NCBI GenBank assembly: GCA_934141535.1
Contig: CAKPCH010000004.1
Span: 87,208-151,207 of the forward strand
Source of the DNA: an uncultured Bacilli bacterium
GTDB lineage: Bacteria > Bacillota_I > Bacilli_A > RF39 > UBA660
Direction: 5' to 3'
Length of the DNA stretch: 64,000 nt
Shown: positions 43,485-50,944 of the stretch, in pieces
Layout of the letters: the number at the start of each line of letters is the position of its first letter
Position numbering within the stretch: position 1 is the stretch's first letter
The notes under the pieces: generated by a model
Database searches by the model: none
Seen by the model: only the letters and a program-made list of their open reading frames with translations
What the model was told of the DNA's origin: nothing
Made by a program: the position numbers and the translations under genes

Positions 43485-44132
43485 CTAACATCCTTCCGTA
43501 TTCTTATTTAACCATTCATATAAATATTTATCTTTAAATGCATGTGACGTAAGATAATGATTATCACCTTTTATGACTTTTAATTCAATATTTGTTGCAC
43601 CAATATCTTTTAATTTGTTGTAAGCCATTATACTTTGATTTAAATCTATAACATCATCATTATCTCCATGATAAATTAGGATTGCTTTTTCTTTTAAAGG
43701 AAGCATAACTTGGTTTATTGGAAGCATTATTCCACCTGCTACTGATATAATCCCCTTAAATAAATTAGGCCTTTGCATCAAATAATTCCAAGCACCATAA
43801 GCTCCCATACTTGAGCCCAATATAAAAATATTTTTTTTATCAAATTTAAATTTATCATACTCAATTTTTAATATTTTTTCAACATCTCTTAAATGATAAT
43901 CCCAAAAATTACTTTCTTGACATTGTGGAGCAATTACAATATATGGAATGTCAAACCTATTCATATATTTAGGTAATGCATATTTCTCAACATTATCAAG
44001 ATTATCTCCTCGCTCACCTATACCGTGCAAATAAACTAATACTGGCATATTTTCCTTAACATCTTTTGGAAAATAAACATAGTACCCAAGCGATTTTTTA
44101 TTAGTGCATATTTTTTGTCTTCTTTTTAACAT
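43485..44132 (-). CDS. Alpha/beta-hydrolase, esterase/PHB-depolymerase-like
   Basis: 215 aa. Oxyanion motif YLHGIGERGDN, nucleophile elbow GSSMGAYGAW (about 105-114), Asp in YHGDNDDVI and His in GDNHYLTSHAF. No signal peptide, so cytosolic. Resembles carboxylesterases and dienelactone hydrolase-like enzymes; the substrate is unknown. It is four bases before the PfkB-SIS gene, so they share a transcript. Confidence 0.85.
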   Translation of the reverse strand: MLKRRQKICTNKKSLGYYVYFPKDVKENMPVLVYLHGIGERGDNLDNVEKYALPKYMNRFDIPYIVIAPQCQESNFWDYHLRDVEKILKIEYDKFKFDKKNIFILGSSMGAYGAWNYLMQRPNLFKGIISVAGGIMLPINQVMLPLKEKAILIYHGDNDDVIDLNQSIMAYNKLKDIGATNIELKVIKGDNHYLTSHAFKDKYLYEWLNKNTEGC

Positions 44133-44264
44133 TTTCTAACTCCTTCACTTGAAATTCTAAATTTATATTGAAAATATTATTTTGTAATTCATTAATTAAC
44201 ATTGCTATATGAATACCATCTTGAAATTTTTTTTAGGCCTATTGTTTATATTAATTTCTTTTTT

Positions 44265-46601
44265 TCATTTAATGATTCTTCTTTTATATTCCCCTACTTC
44301 ACTTTCTATATTATAATCATGATTTTTAATTAAACATTCTATAATCTTTTTTCTATTTAAATCAAATACACCCAATGTATCAGTATAATCAAATTTTCCA
44401 TTTTCTTTTTTCCAACTATCATCTTTCCAACTATAGGGACTATTAAAACACAAACCATATATATAATTGAAAAATAAATTATAATCTACTGCAGATGGAT
44501 TATCTAAAAACATCTGATCGATTCTATTAACACTTGGATATCTAACAATGCAAATGTTATTAACATTAATATTATAATCATATAGTGAATTAATAGCTAA
44601 TTGTAATGTTTTTCCTGTTAAAACATTATCATCAAATAAAGCTACATTAGTATTTGTTAATTTATCACAATTAATCAATCCACCAAAGTTCTTTATATTA
44701 AAATTTCTTAAATCGATAAGTTGTTTTGTTGTATATCCTGATACATCTTTGTTGAATTTTAATAATAGTATTTCTTCTATCTTATCTTGATTTATTATCT
44801 TTGCAAGTATAGGTAATTCTATACCGCCATAACTTAATCCACAAGCATTTATTAATTTATTATTGTTATTGTTGTCATTATACAAAGAAACAGCTATATA
44901 ATTTTCTGCAAAATTATCAATTTCTCTGTATGCTCTATAATCTTTTGAATAGTCTGTTTTGTTTAAAACTTGTAATTCTTGTTTTAAATTTTTATTTAAA
45001 ATATTTATAATTTGATTTATACTTTCAGTAATACATTCTTTATCTATAATATAATTTAAATGAAAACAAATTCTATCAATGTAGTCCTCTATTTTAAATA
45101 AAACGCTATATATATCGAAAACACTTTTTTCATCAAAAGAAGAAATATTTAATAAAATACTTTTATTAGAATTGTTTGAAACTAAATTATGATTTAACAA
45201 AATTAATAAAACATTTCTACAATTATCTAAAATTCCTAATAACAATTTTCTATTTGTCAAGTTATTTATATTATTTGTAAGTAAAATTGCTTGGATAGAA
45301 TTTGTTAAAAATGATAAATAATTATTATGCCATTCTATAATATTTGCTTTACTAGTAATGTCTTTACCATTATTACTAATTCTGTTTGAAATAAAATAAT
45401 AATATGTACTGGAACCTCTTAAAAGATAATTATTATTATCTCTAATTAGGTAGGCATAACATCCATTATGTGTAGTCGACCAAAATTCTTTTAAAGCTAT
45501 ATCATCAGACAATTCCCATTCATACATAGGAATTATAATACTTCCACTGCATTTATCAAACAAACTATCTATTCCATTATTATCATTAAAATTAATATTT
45601 ATTAAATTATTATATTTATTTAGTAATTTATTTCTACCTAAAACTATATTTTTTTCAACTAATGCAAAATTGTGCTTATAGTTATTCTTATCAGCCTTTT
45701 CCAAGCACACAGTTGGTAATATTTTTGCTTGCCTTATCAATGATAATGTCGCATTTACACCCTTTATTATATTTCCATTATCATCAAATACAGGGAAACA
45801 AGAATCCATTGACCCACTTGTTTTATCTACACTATAACCTTGTTTACAATTAAGCATTGCATAATCATTTCCTTTTAAATCTCCGCAATCGCCAACTCGC
45901 ATCATAGAATTTCTAGGAACTCCGATTAATTTTTCTGCTCTTTCTATCGCTTTATCCTTTGTTGTAGTACCCATTTGAAAAACTATTTTATCTTTATATA
46001 TCCCTCTAGTTAAATGAATGCCTTCAAATTTATTATGAATTATATAAAGTTGAATTTGCTCAAATATTAAATCAATTAAATTAGAATTTTTAATATTAAA
46101 AACCATTCTTATATTTATAATTTTATTTGTTTCACTATCCTCAGAATACCCCAAGTCAAAAAAACTTCCATATACTTTACTACTTTTTAACTTAATTATT
46201 AATTCATTAACTTTTTCAAGTTCCTTTAATTCAGAATCTGTAGAAATATATGTATTGGCAACCAAAAATTCTTCAAATGATGCCCCTAAACTATAAAACA
46301 ATCTAGCTCCGTCGTTAGTCAATATATATATTCTTTTTATATCAGCATCAGTAATTTCTTTAGAATTAATTATATCATTATATATATCACTTTTTAAATC
46401 TTTTAATCCTGTTTCTCCACGTCCAGTGATAAACACGATTGGAACTTTTTTCTTCAATAAATCTACAATCATTTTTATTGCTCTACGATCTATAGATTTC
46501 GAATTTTCAGTGGTTAGAGTTCCATCAATATCAAAACAAACTGCGTTATATTTTTGCTCAAGTGATTTAATATAATTTTCAAACAATAATATATTATTCA
46601 T
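44265..46601 (-). CDS. Fusion of HAD phosphatase and phosphoribosyltransferase domain
   Basis: 778 aa. N-terminal HAD hydrolase: motif I CFDIDGTLTTENS (22-34), motif II FITGRGETG (57-65), motif IV MRVGDCGDLKGNDYAML (234-250), with a Cof-like cap between. The middle (about 300-570) is unassigned and carries FWSTTHNGCYAYLIRD. The C-terminus is a phosphoribosyltransferase fold with the PRPP loop NVALFDDNVLTGKTLQ (about 652-667). HAD-PRTase fusions are known in predicted nucleoside-metabolite pathways associated with Ter-type stress operons; that link is from general knowledge, not this sequence. The stop is TGA at 44265. It lies four bases after the upstream small HAD gene. Confidence 0.85.
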   Translation of the reverse strand: MNNILLFENYIKSLEQKYNAVCFDIDGTLTTENSKSIDRRAIKMIVDLLKKKVPIVFITGRGETGLKDLKSDIYNDIINSKEITDADIKRIYILTNDGARLFYSLGASFEEFLVANTYISTDSELKELEKVNELIIKLKSSKVYGSFFDLGYSEDSETNKIINIRMVFNIKNSNLIDLIFEQIQLYIIHNKFEGIHLTRGIYKDKIVFQMGTTTKDKAIERAEKLIGVPRNSMMRVGDCGDLKGNDYAMLNCKQGYSVDKTSGSMDSCFPVFDDNGNIIKGVNATLSLIRQAKILPTVCLEKADKNNYKHNFALVEKNIVLGRNKLLNKYNNLININFNDNNGIDSLFDKCSGSIIIPMYEWELSDDIALKEFWSTTHNGCYAYLIRDNNNYLLRGSSTYYYFISNRISNNGKDITSKANIIEWHNNYLSFLTNSIQAILLTNNINNLTNRKLLLGILDNCRNVLLILLNHNLVSNNSNKSILLNISSFDEKSVFDIYSVLFKIEDYIDRICFHLNYIIDKECITESINQIINILNKNLKQELQVLNKTDYSKDYRAYREIDNFAENYIAVSLYNDNNNNNKLINACGLSYGGIELPILAKIINQDKIEEILLLKFNKDVSGYTTKQLIDLRNFNIKNFGGLINCDKLTNTNVALFDDNVLTGKTLQLAINSLYDYNINVNNICIVRYPSVNRIDQMFLDNPSAVDYNLFFNYIYGLCFNSPYSWKDDSWKKENGKFDYTDTLGVFDLNRKKIIECLIKNHDYNIESEVGEYKRRIIK

Positions 46602-46605
46602 ATAC

Positions 46606-47121
46606 TTACCTCTTAATTAAAAATTCCAAACTCTTCACTTTATCATTATCATTTTGACTAAGTGATTTATCAAAAACAACTCCTTCACCACCATTAGCAA
46701 TCCATAAGTTTATATTCTTTTTGGAATCATCAATAAGCAATTGCCCATTTGGTATTACTACATTATGTTTTTTTATACCTGGTGGTACAAAAAATATAGG
46801 GCACTTTATTTTTCTATTGTTTCTTATATCTTCAACTTTAACTTTCATTTCATATAATGTATGAATTTTTGTTAAAATTGCTATTTTTTTTTTCATCCTT
46901 TCTAATTCTTTAATTATTTCAACAGAATTATTTATTGAATTAGCTTCCCTTATAATATAATCCCATTCTTCTGGGTGTAAATTAGTATAGTTAAAATATT
47001 CATCATATTCCTTCTCGTCCATGTGATTATGGAAACCTACACTATATTTTCTACCGAGCATTCTTTCTTCAGAATCAAGTATAACACCGTCAAAATCAAT
47101 ATAAGTATAATTGTTATTCAT
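46606..47121 (-). CDS. Small HAD-like phosphatase
   Basis: 171 aa from the ATG at 47121 (GAGGAGG site). Motif I YIDFDGVILDSEER, motif II near ILTK and motif IV as LLIDDSKKN. This resembles 5'-nucleotidase or polynucleotide phosphatase-type HADs. First gene of the operon 47121-41525, which holds a second HAD. It may dephosphorylate the product of the PRTase. Confidence 0.8.
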   Translation of the reverse strand: MNNNYTYIDFDGVILDSEERMLGRKYSVGFHNHMDEKEYDEYFNYTNLHPEEWDYIIREANSINNSVEIIKELERMKKKIAILTKIHTLYEMKVKVEDIRNNRKIKCPIFFVPPGIKKHNVVIPNGQLLIDDSKKNINLWIANGGEGVVFDKSLSQNDNDKVKSLEFLIKR

Positions 47122-47141
47122 ATGCAATCCTCCTCAAATTA

Positions 47142-47150
47142 ATTATAACA
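47142..47150 (-). promoter_or_regulatory. Extended -10 promoter of the HAD/PRTase operon
   Basis: TGTTATAAT on the minus strand, 21 bases before the ATG at 47121. No good -35 was found, as is usual for extended -10 promoters. Confidence 0.55.
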
Positions 47151-47176
47151 TGCAATTTTGAAATATTTCGTCTTTT

Positions 47177-47767
47177 TTATTTGACATTTATAATTCTGTT
47201 AAGTTCAAAATGCCTTATGGTATTTCTTAATTCACAAAAAGCTGTTACATAATAATTATCATTATATTTAAATATATAAATAGGATGAATAATTCTCTTA
47301 GAATTTTTACCATCTATATTATTATATATTATCTCCATTTTCTCATTTTTGTTTATAGCTTCTCTTATCAATTTTTCTATTTCACCTGTAGAATTTATAT
47401 CTACATTTAAAATATATTTACTTGTTTCTTCAAAAATCGAATACATTCTTTTTGATTTGTCTAAAAATTCACGGTATTTATATAAATATTTAAAATTATT
47501 CTTTAATAATATGTCATAAATACTATCTAGCAGTTGAATATCATATTTATTGATACTTGTATAATTTTTAACTTTATCTATCATGAAATATCCACCATTA
47601 GGACCTTTAAATGATTCAATTGCAATACCATTATTACAAATTTCATCCTTATAGTATCGTATCATTCTTTCTGTTACACCTATTTTTTCTGCTAATTCCT
47701 TTATTGTATACATATTACCTGTATTTAGTAAATCAATCATATACATCATTTTTGCTAACTTACTCAT
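47177..47767 (-). CDS. HTH regulator with WYL-type ligand domain
   Basis: 196 aa. DeoR-like winged helix at the N-terminus (TIKELAEKIGVTERMIRYYKDEI), then a partial WYL-type sensor (IYNNIDGKNSKRIIHPIYIFKYNDNYYVTAFCELR). It is shorter than most WYL regulators and has no WCX tail. WYL regulators commonly control phage-defence or stress operons. It lies between the ADP-ribosylglycohydrolase gene and the HAD/PRTase operon, so it may regulate either; this is inferred from position. Confidence 0.8.
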   Translation of the reverse strand: MSKLAKMMYMIDLLNTGNMYTIKELAEKIGVTERMIRYYKDEICNNGIAIESFKGPNGGYFMIDKVKNYTSINKYDIQLLDSIYDILLKNNFKYLYKYREFLDKSKRMYSIFEETSKYILNVDINSTGEIEKLIREAINKNEKMEIIYNNIDGKNSKRIIHPIYIFKYNDNYYVTAFCELRNTIRHFELNRIINVK

Positions 47768-47817
47768 ACATTCATCTCCTTGAAATTTAAATAAAATATA
47801 CAGTGATAATTTTTAAC

Positions 47818-48579
47818 TCAATATTTTTTTCTTAATACTTTAACAAATTTATCAGGTAATTTATCAAATGCATCTTCGTTTTCTTTTTCATTCATACCAT
47901 ATAGTGCTTCTGCCATAGAACCTACTATACAACAATTTGTATCTGTATCCCCACCCATTAATAAAGTCTTTCTTATTGCATCTTCAAAATTATTTGAAAT
48001 ATATAAAGCATATAAACAATTATTTAGTGTTTCATAACATGTTGTATTAAATTTTTTAAAAGGTATGTATGACGGACTTAGATTCAATAATCTATATGAT
48101 TCTTCTTTTGATATACCATTTCTAAAATAATAAATTAAACTAGTTATTGTTATAGCACACTCTATTGCTTCTTTTGAATTATGAGATGGAATAGTTGCTA
48201 AAATAGTATTCTCTTTTATATCTTTTAAATTATCAAATAAATAACCTACTGGCGATATTCTCATTAAAGCACCATTACCTATACTATCATTTTTTTGACT
48301 GCCTTGAGCCCATTTTATAGTACCTAAAGAAAATGGATATTTAAAATATGGTTTATAGTCTGGTTTATAATTTATATATTCAAGTATATATTTTTTTAAT
48401 GTTTCACCATAATCTTTTTTATTTAATATGGAATCCATTATAGCTATTATTTCTATTGTATCATCACTAAAAAATGATTCATGTGTTATTAACTTATCAG
48501 GATTAATACTAGTTATTTCTTTTATTTGACTGTATTCATATATACTTCCTGCTTTATCTCCATATATTCCGCCTAACAT
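47818..48579 (-). CDS. ADP-ribosylglycohydrolase-family protein (DraG/ARH type)
   Basis: 253 aa from the ATG at 48579 (AGGTGATGAGT). Conserved metal-site motifs: GGIYGDKAGS near the start, FSDDT, and GGDTDTNCCIVGSMAEALYG near the end. These enzymes remove ADP-ribose from proteins or nucleic acids, or hydrolyse related N-glycosides. The stop is TGA. No ADP-ribosyltransferase is in the window, so its partner is not known. Confidence 0.9.
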   Translation of the reverse strand: MLGGIYGDKAGSIYEYSQIKEITSINPDKLITHESFFSDDTIEIIAIMDSILNKKDYGETLKKYILEYINYKPDYKPYFKYPFSLGTIKWAQGSQKNDSIGNGALMRISPVGYLFDNLKDIKENTILATIPSHNSKEAIECAITITSLIYYFRNGISKEESYRLLNLSPSYIPFKKFNTTCYETLNNCLYALYISNNFEDAIRKTLLMGGDTDTNCCIVGSMAEALYGMNEKENEDAFDKLPDKFVKVLRKKY

Positions 48580-48662
48580 ACTCATCACCTAAATAAATTA
48601 TAACATGAAAAAAAGACAAAATATTAACATATTTTGATTATTTAAAAGAAACTATATTTACA

Positions 48663-49193
48663 TTATATTTTTTTAAACTTTTTTTCTTCATTTTTTATTG
48701 CTTTTTGAATTAAATCTGATACATATAAAGCTTTAATACGTTTATATTCTTTTCTATCTGTCACACCACTTTTAATAAGATTTTTCTTAAAATCTGAATA
48801 ATCTTTAGCTTCTTTTGGATGAGATAATAAATAATCCCTTAAAAGAAGAAAGTCATCAATTCTTTTTGTATTTTTTAGTACAATATGAACATGAACATCA
48901 CCATCATGTGTTTCACCTAAATAGGGTGCAAAAAACATATACTCATCACTTCTACTCTTTTCACTACCAATAAACCCAATTTTCTCTAATCCTTTAATTG
49001 CAGTATTAAAATCATCACGATTATTAACGCCAACTAAAACATCTACAATGTTTTTTCCATACATTTTAGGTATTGCTGTTGAACCCACATGTTCAACTAT
49101 AATATCTGCATCAATGCTATCAAGTATTTCTCTTTTTGCTTTAGCAAATCTTGCTTTATTAATTTTTAAATTTTGCCTTACTAATTCTACCAT
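48663..49193 (-). CDS. GrpB-family nucleotidyltransferase-like protein
   Basis: 176 aa. The GrpB signature VEHVGSTAIPKMYGKNIVDVLVGV (about 34-57) is intact, with ETHDGDVHVHIVL further on. The fold is nucleotidyltransferase-like, and the family is found in defence and toxin-like contexts, but the function is unproven. A separate transcript. Confidence 0.88.
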   Translation of the reverse strand: MVELVRQNLKINKARFAKAKREILDSIDADIIVEHVGSTAIPKMYGKNIVDVLVGVNNRDDFNTAIKGLEKIGFIGSEKSRSDEYMFFAPYLGETHDGDVHVHIVLKNTKRIDDFLLLRDYLLSHPKEAKDYSDFKKNLIKSGVTDRKEYKRIKALYVSDLIQKAIKNEEKKFKKI

Positions 49194-49235
49194 TGTTTTT
49201 TCTCCTTTATCTTTTACATTATAACTTAAAATATA

Positions 49236-49266
49236 GAAAAAGCCAAGATAACACTATCTTAGCTTT
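49236..49266 (-). terminator. Terminator of the type III toxin gene
   Basis: aaagccaagata (49239-49250) / tatcttagcttt (49255-49266), T-rich leftward. Confidence 0.85.
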
Positions 49267-49271
49267 AATCT

Positions 49272-49742
49272 TTATTGTTTTCCCTCATTTAACATTTTTT
49301 CTTTGATTTTATCTATATCTGTAAAAAATAAATTAATACCTCTTTGTTTCAATTTCATTAAATTAGTAAAATTATATAATATAATTTCAGATAGTTTTTC
49401 TGGTACTTTCGCAGGTCTGCCATCAACAGTATGTACATGATCAATATATTTTTCTAATGTGGGAAATGCATTTTGAAGCAATATTGCTGCTTGTTCATCA
49501 AAAATTTTTTCTATTAATATAGTATTACAAAAGCCATATTTTTCTTTTTTAGTTTCTATTATTCTTTTATATTTATCAACCTTTGAACTCAAAGGTATAA
49601 ACCATAATATATTTTTATCCTTAATGGTAAAATATGTTGGCCTTTTTTTGCCACGCTCATGATTAGTCATTAAATTTTCATCATTCACTACATCAAAAAA
49701 CTCATCCTTAATATGATATAAGTATCCTGTTTTTATTTCCAT
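49272..49742 (-). CDS. Type III toxin-antitoxin endoribonuclease toxin, CptN-like
   Basis: 156 aa, typical for the CptN/TenpN group. The core reads YFTIKDKNILWFIPLSSKVDKYK and later CNTILIEKIFDEQAAILLQNAFP, matching the family pattern of a beta-barrel nuclease with W-x-I-P-(I/L)-S-S-x-V-x-K-Y-K and (A)-x-L-(I/L)-Q-(N/D). In this class the toxin cuts its repeat RNA into inhibitory pseudoknots and forms a complex with them. The promoter, repeats and terminator at 49774-49972 upstream are exactly the expected organisation. The start follows GGAGTTGGTGTATAT. The family call rests on memory of the family, not on a search. Confidence 0.75.
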   Translation of the reverse strand: MEIKTGYLYHIKDEFFDVVNDENLMTNHERGKKRPTYFTIKDKNILWFIPLSSKVDKYKRIIETKKEKYGFCNTILIEKIFDEQAAILLQNAFPTLEKYIDHVHTVDGRPAKVPEKLSEIILYNFTNLMKLKQRGINLFFTDIDKIKEKMLNEGKQ

Positions 49743-49773
49743 ATATACACCAACTCCATATATAATATATCAT

Positions 49774-49806
49774 AAAATAAAAGAAAGCTCCATCATATGA
49801 TGAAGT
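49774..49806 (-). terminator. Terminator between the antitoxin repeats and the toxin gene
   Basis: A palindromic stem CTTCATCAT/ATGATGGAG (49788-49805), then a T-rich tract on the minus strand. Type III loci carry such a partial terminator to keep antitoxin RNA in excess. Confidence 0.8.
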
Positions 49807-49818
49807 TTTTCCTCATTT

Positions 49819-49869
49819 TCAACTGGGATCACTTATTACTCGCTAGCCACCCAGAAGCGAGAAACATTG
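49819..49869 (-). repeat. 51-bp antitoxin repeat, unit 2
   Basis: 43 of 51 bases match unit 1. Stem 1 end pair is c39-g61 (49839/49861); pseudoknot pair t24-a53 (49824/49853). Confidence 0.9.
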
Positions 49870-49920
49870 TCGACCGGGATTATTTATTATTCGCTAGCCA
49901 CCCGGAAGCGAAAAACATTT
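49870..49920 (-). repeat. 51-bp antitoxin repeat, unit 1
   Basis: Stem 1 ttcgct (49890-49895) / agcgaa (49907-49912); pseudoknot ccggg (49874-49878) / cccgg (49901-49905), plus-strand letters. Confidence 0.9.
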
Positions 49921-49943
49921 TCGCACTTTTCAAGTGCAATATA

Positions 49944-49972
49944 AATATACTACATTTTTATGAAAATGTCAA
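49944..49972 (-). promoter_or_regulatory. Promoter of the type III toxin-antitoxin locus
   Basis: Consensus -35 TTGACA (49967-49972), exactly 17 bases, -10 TATATT (49944-49949). The best -35 in the window. Confidence 0.88.
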
Positions 49973-50076
49973 CTATAGTATACATTAATAATATATTCAG
50001 TTATAACATTATTATTTATATGTACATAATATATTTTAAAAAAACTAGGATGACATTTATTATTAAATTTCTATCG
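49950..50076. other. Noncoding gap upstream of the toxin-antitoxin locus
   Basis: A/T-rich, no ORF or RNA visible. With the antitoxin it makes the longest gene-free stretch (49743-50076) in the window. Confidence 0.5.
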
Positions 50077-50844
50077 TTAAGATTCTTTTTTACATTTACA
50101 TTTTATTTTAAAGTAATCTTTTAACGGACAATTTTCAGGATTATGTTTATTGCAAAAATATCTTTTATAATAAATAAGAACTAAATGGCAAAACCATGTA
50201 GCATTCTCATAATTTTCTACTTTAAGTTCTTTGTATCCATTTTGTTTTATTATTTTTTCCATATTGTTATCTTTTACTAATGTTTCTAATTTTTTTCTTA
50301 AAATATCATGACCTAATGCATTTTTATATTGTTCAAATCCTAGACAAGGTAATTCTACATCTTTCATACCACTATCAACTGGCATTATACCTGAATAATA
50401 TCCTCTTACGTATAAAACACAACATTGTGCTACTTTGTAGGATGCTCCACTAACGTTATCAGCAATTAGTTTAATCAATTCATCATTAGATAATTCTCTT
50501 ATTTCTTTATCATATTTTTCTATAAAATTAATCATTGATGACAAATATTTATATCTAGTACTTGATAACCCTAATCCTTTAATTATATTAATGATTTCAT
50601 CTTTTTTCATGTTCTTAATTTGTTCATATGTGTAACTATTTAAATTATTTATTACTTTTCTATAACTATCTATCATATTATAAGAAATTCTAGTAGAAAG
50701 ACCAGCAATTAATAATCTTTTTCTATAATCTTCTACTTCTAATGGCCACCATAAGTTATTATTGTGATTTTTTATTACAGCACTTCTTACTTCTTCTTGC
50801 TTACTACATATATCAATAATTTTCTTAAACTCTTCTTTTTTCAT
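50077..50844 (-). CDS. HhH-GPD-type base-excision DNA glycosylase-like protein
   Basis: 255 aa. A helix-hairpin-helix plus GPD region: LIADNVSGASYKVAQCCVLYVRG, then IMPVDSGMKDVEL with the likely catalytic Asp (about residue 155). The C-terminus has CNKHNPENCPL and CKCK, cysteines that could bind an iron-sulfur cluster as in endonuclease III, but the spacing differs from C-X6-C-X2-C-X5-C. Probably a repair enzyme; the lesion is unknown. Confidence 0.75.
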   Translation of the reverse strand: MKKEEFKKIIDICSKQEEVRSAVIKNHNNNLWWPLEVEDYRKRLLIAGLSTRISYNMIDSYRKVINNLNSYTYEQIKNMKKDEIINIIKGLGLSSTRYKYLSSMINFIEKYDKEIRELSNDELIKLIADNVSGASYKVAQCCVLYVRGYYSGIMPVDSGMKDVELPCLGFEQYKNALGHDILRKKLETLVKDNNMEKIIKQNGYKELKVENYENATWFCHLVLIYYKRYFCNKHNPENCPLKDYFKIKCKCKKES

Positions 50845-50906
50845 GTTTATCTCCTGCTTTTTTATTAACTATATTATAACATAATTAAAAACTTTTTTTA
50901 TACATC

Positions 50907-50936
50907 AAAAAACTAAGATTTTGAAATCTTAGTCTA
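50907..50936 (-). terminator. Terminator of ppdK
   Basis: actaagattt (50912-50921) / aaatcttagt (50924-50933) with a T run leftward. Confidence 0.85.
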
Positions 50937-50944
50937 ATTTTTTA

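Larger units (their letters stand above)
49780..49937 (-). ncRNA. Type III antitoxin RNA with two pseudoknot repeats
   Basis: Predicted transcript from about 49937 (7 bases after the -10) to the terminator. It opens with a 5' hairpin GCACTTGAAAAGTGC (49923-49937) and then two 51-base units (49870-49920, 49819-49869). In each unit CGCT/AGCG stem 1 encloses a loop with C(C/T)GGG that can pair with CCC(G/A)G downstream, forming an H-type pseudoknot. Differences between the units include compensatory changes in both stems. Confidence 0.8.

Noticed and set aside
44101..44202. 33-aa ORF starting MLINELQNN
   Set aside because: Overlaps the start of the esterase gene, has no ribosome site and no recognised family.
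49819..49920. CRISPR array (two 51-bp repeats)
   Set aside because: The repeats are directly adjacent with no spacers, there are no cas genes, and the position before a CptN-like ORF fits a type III antitoxin.
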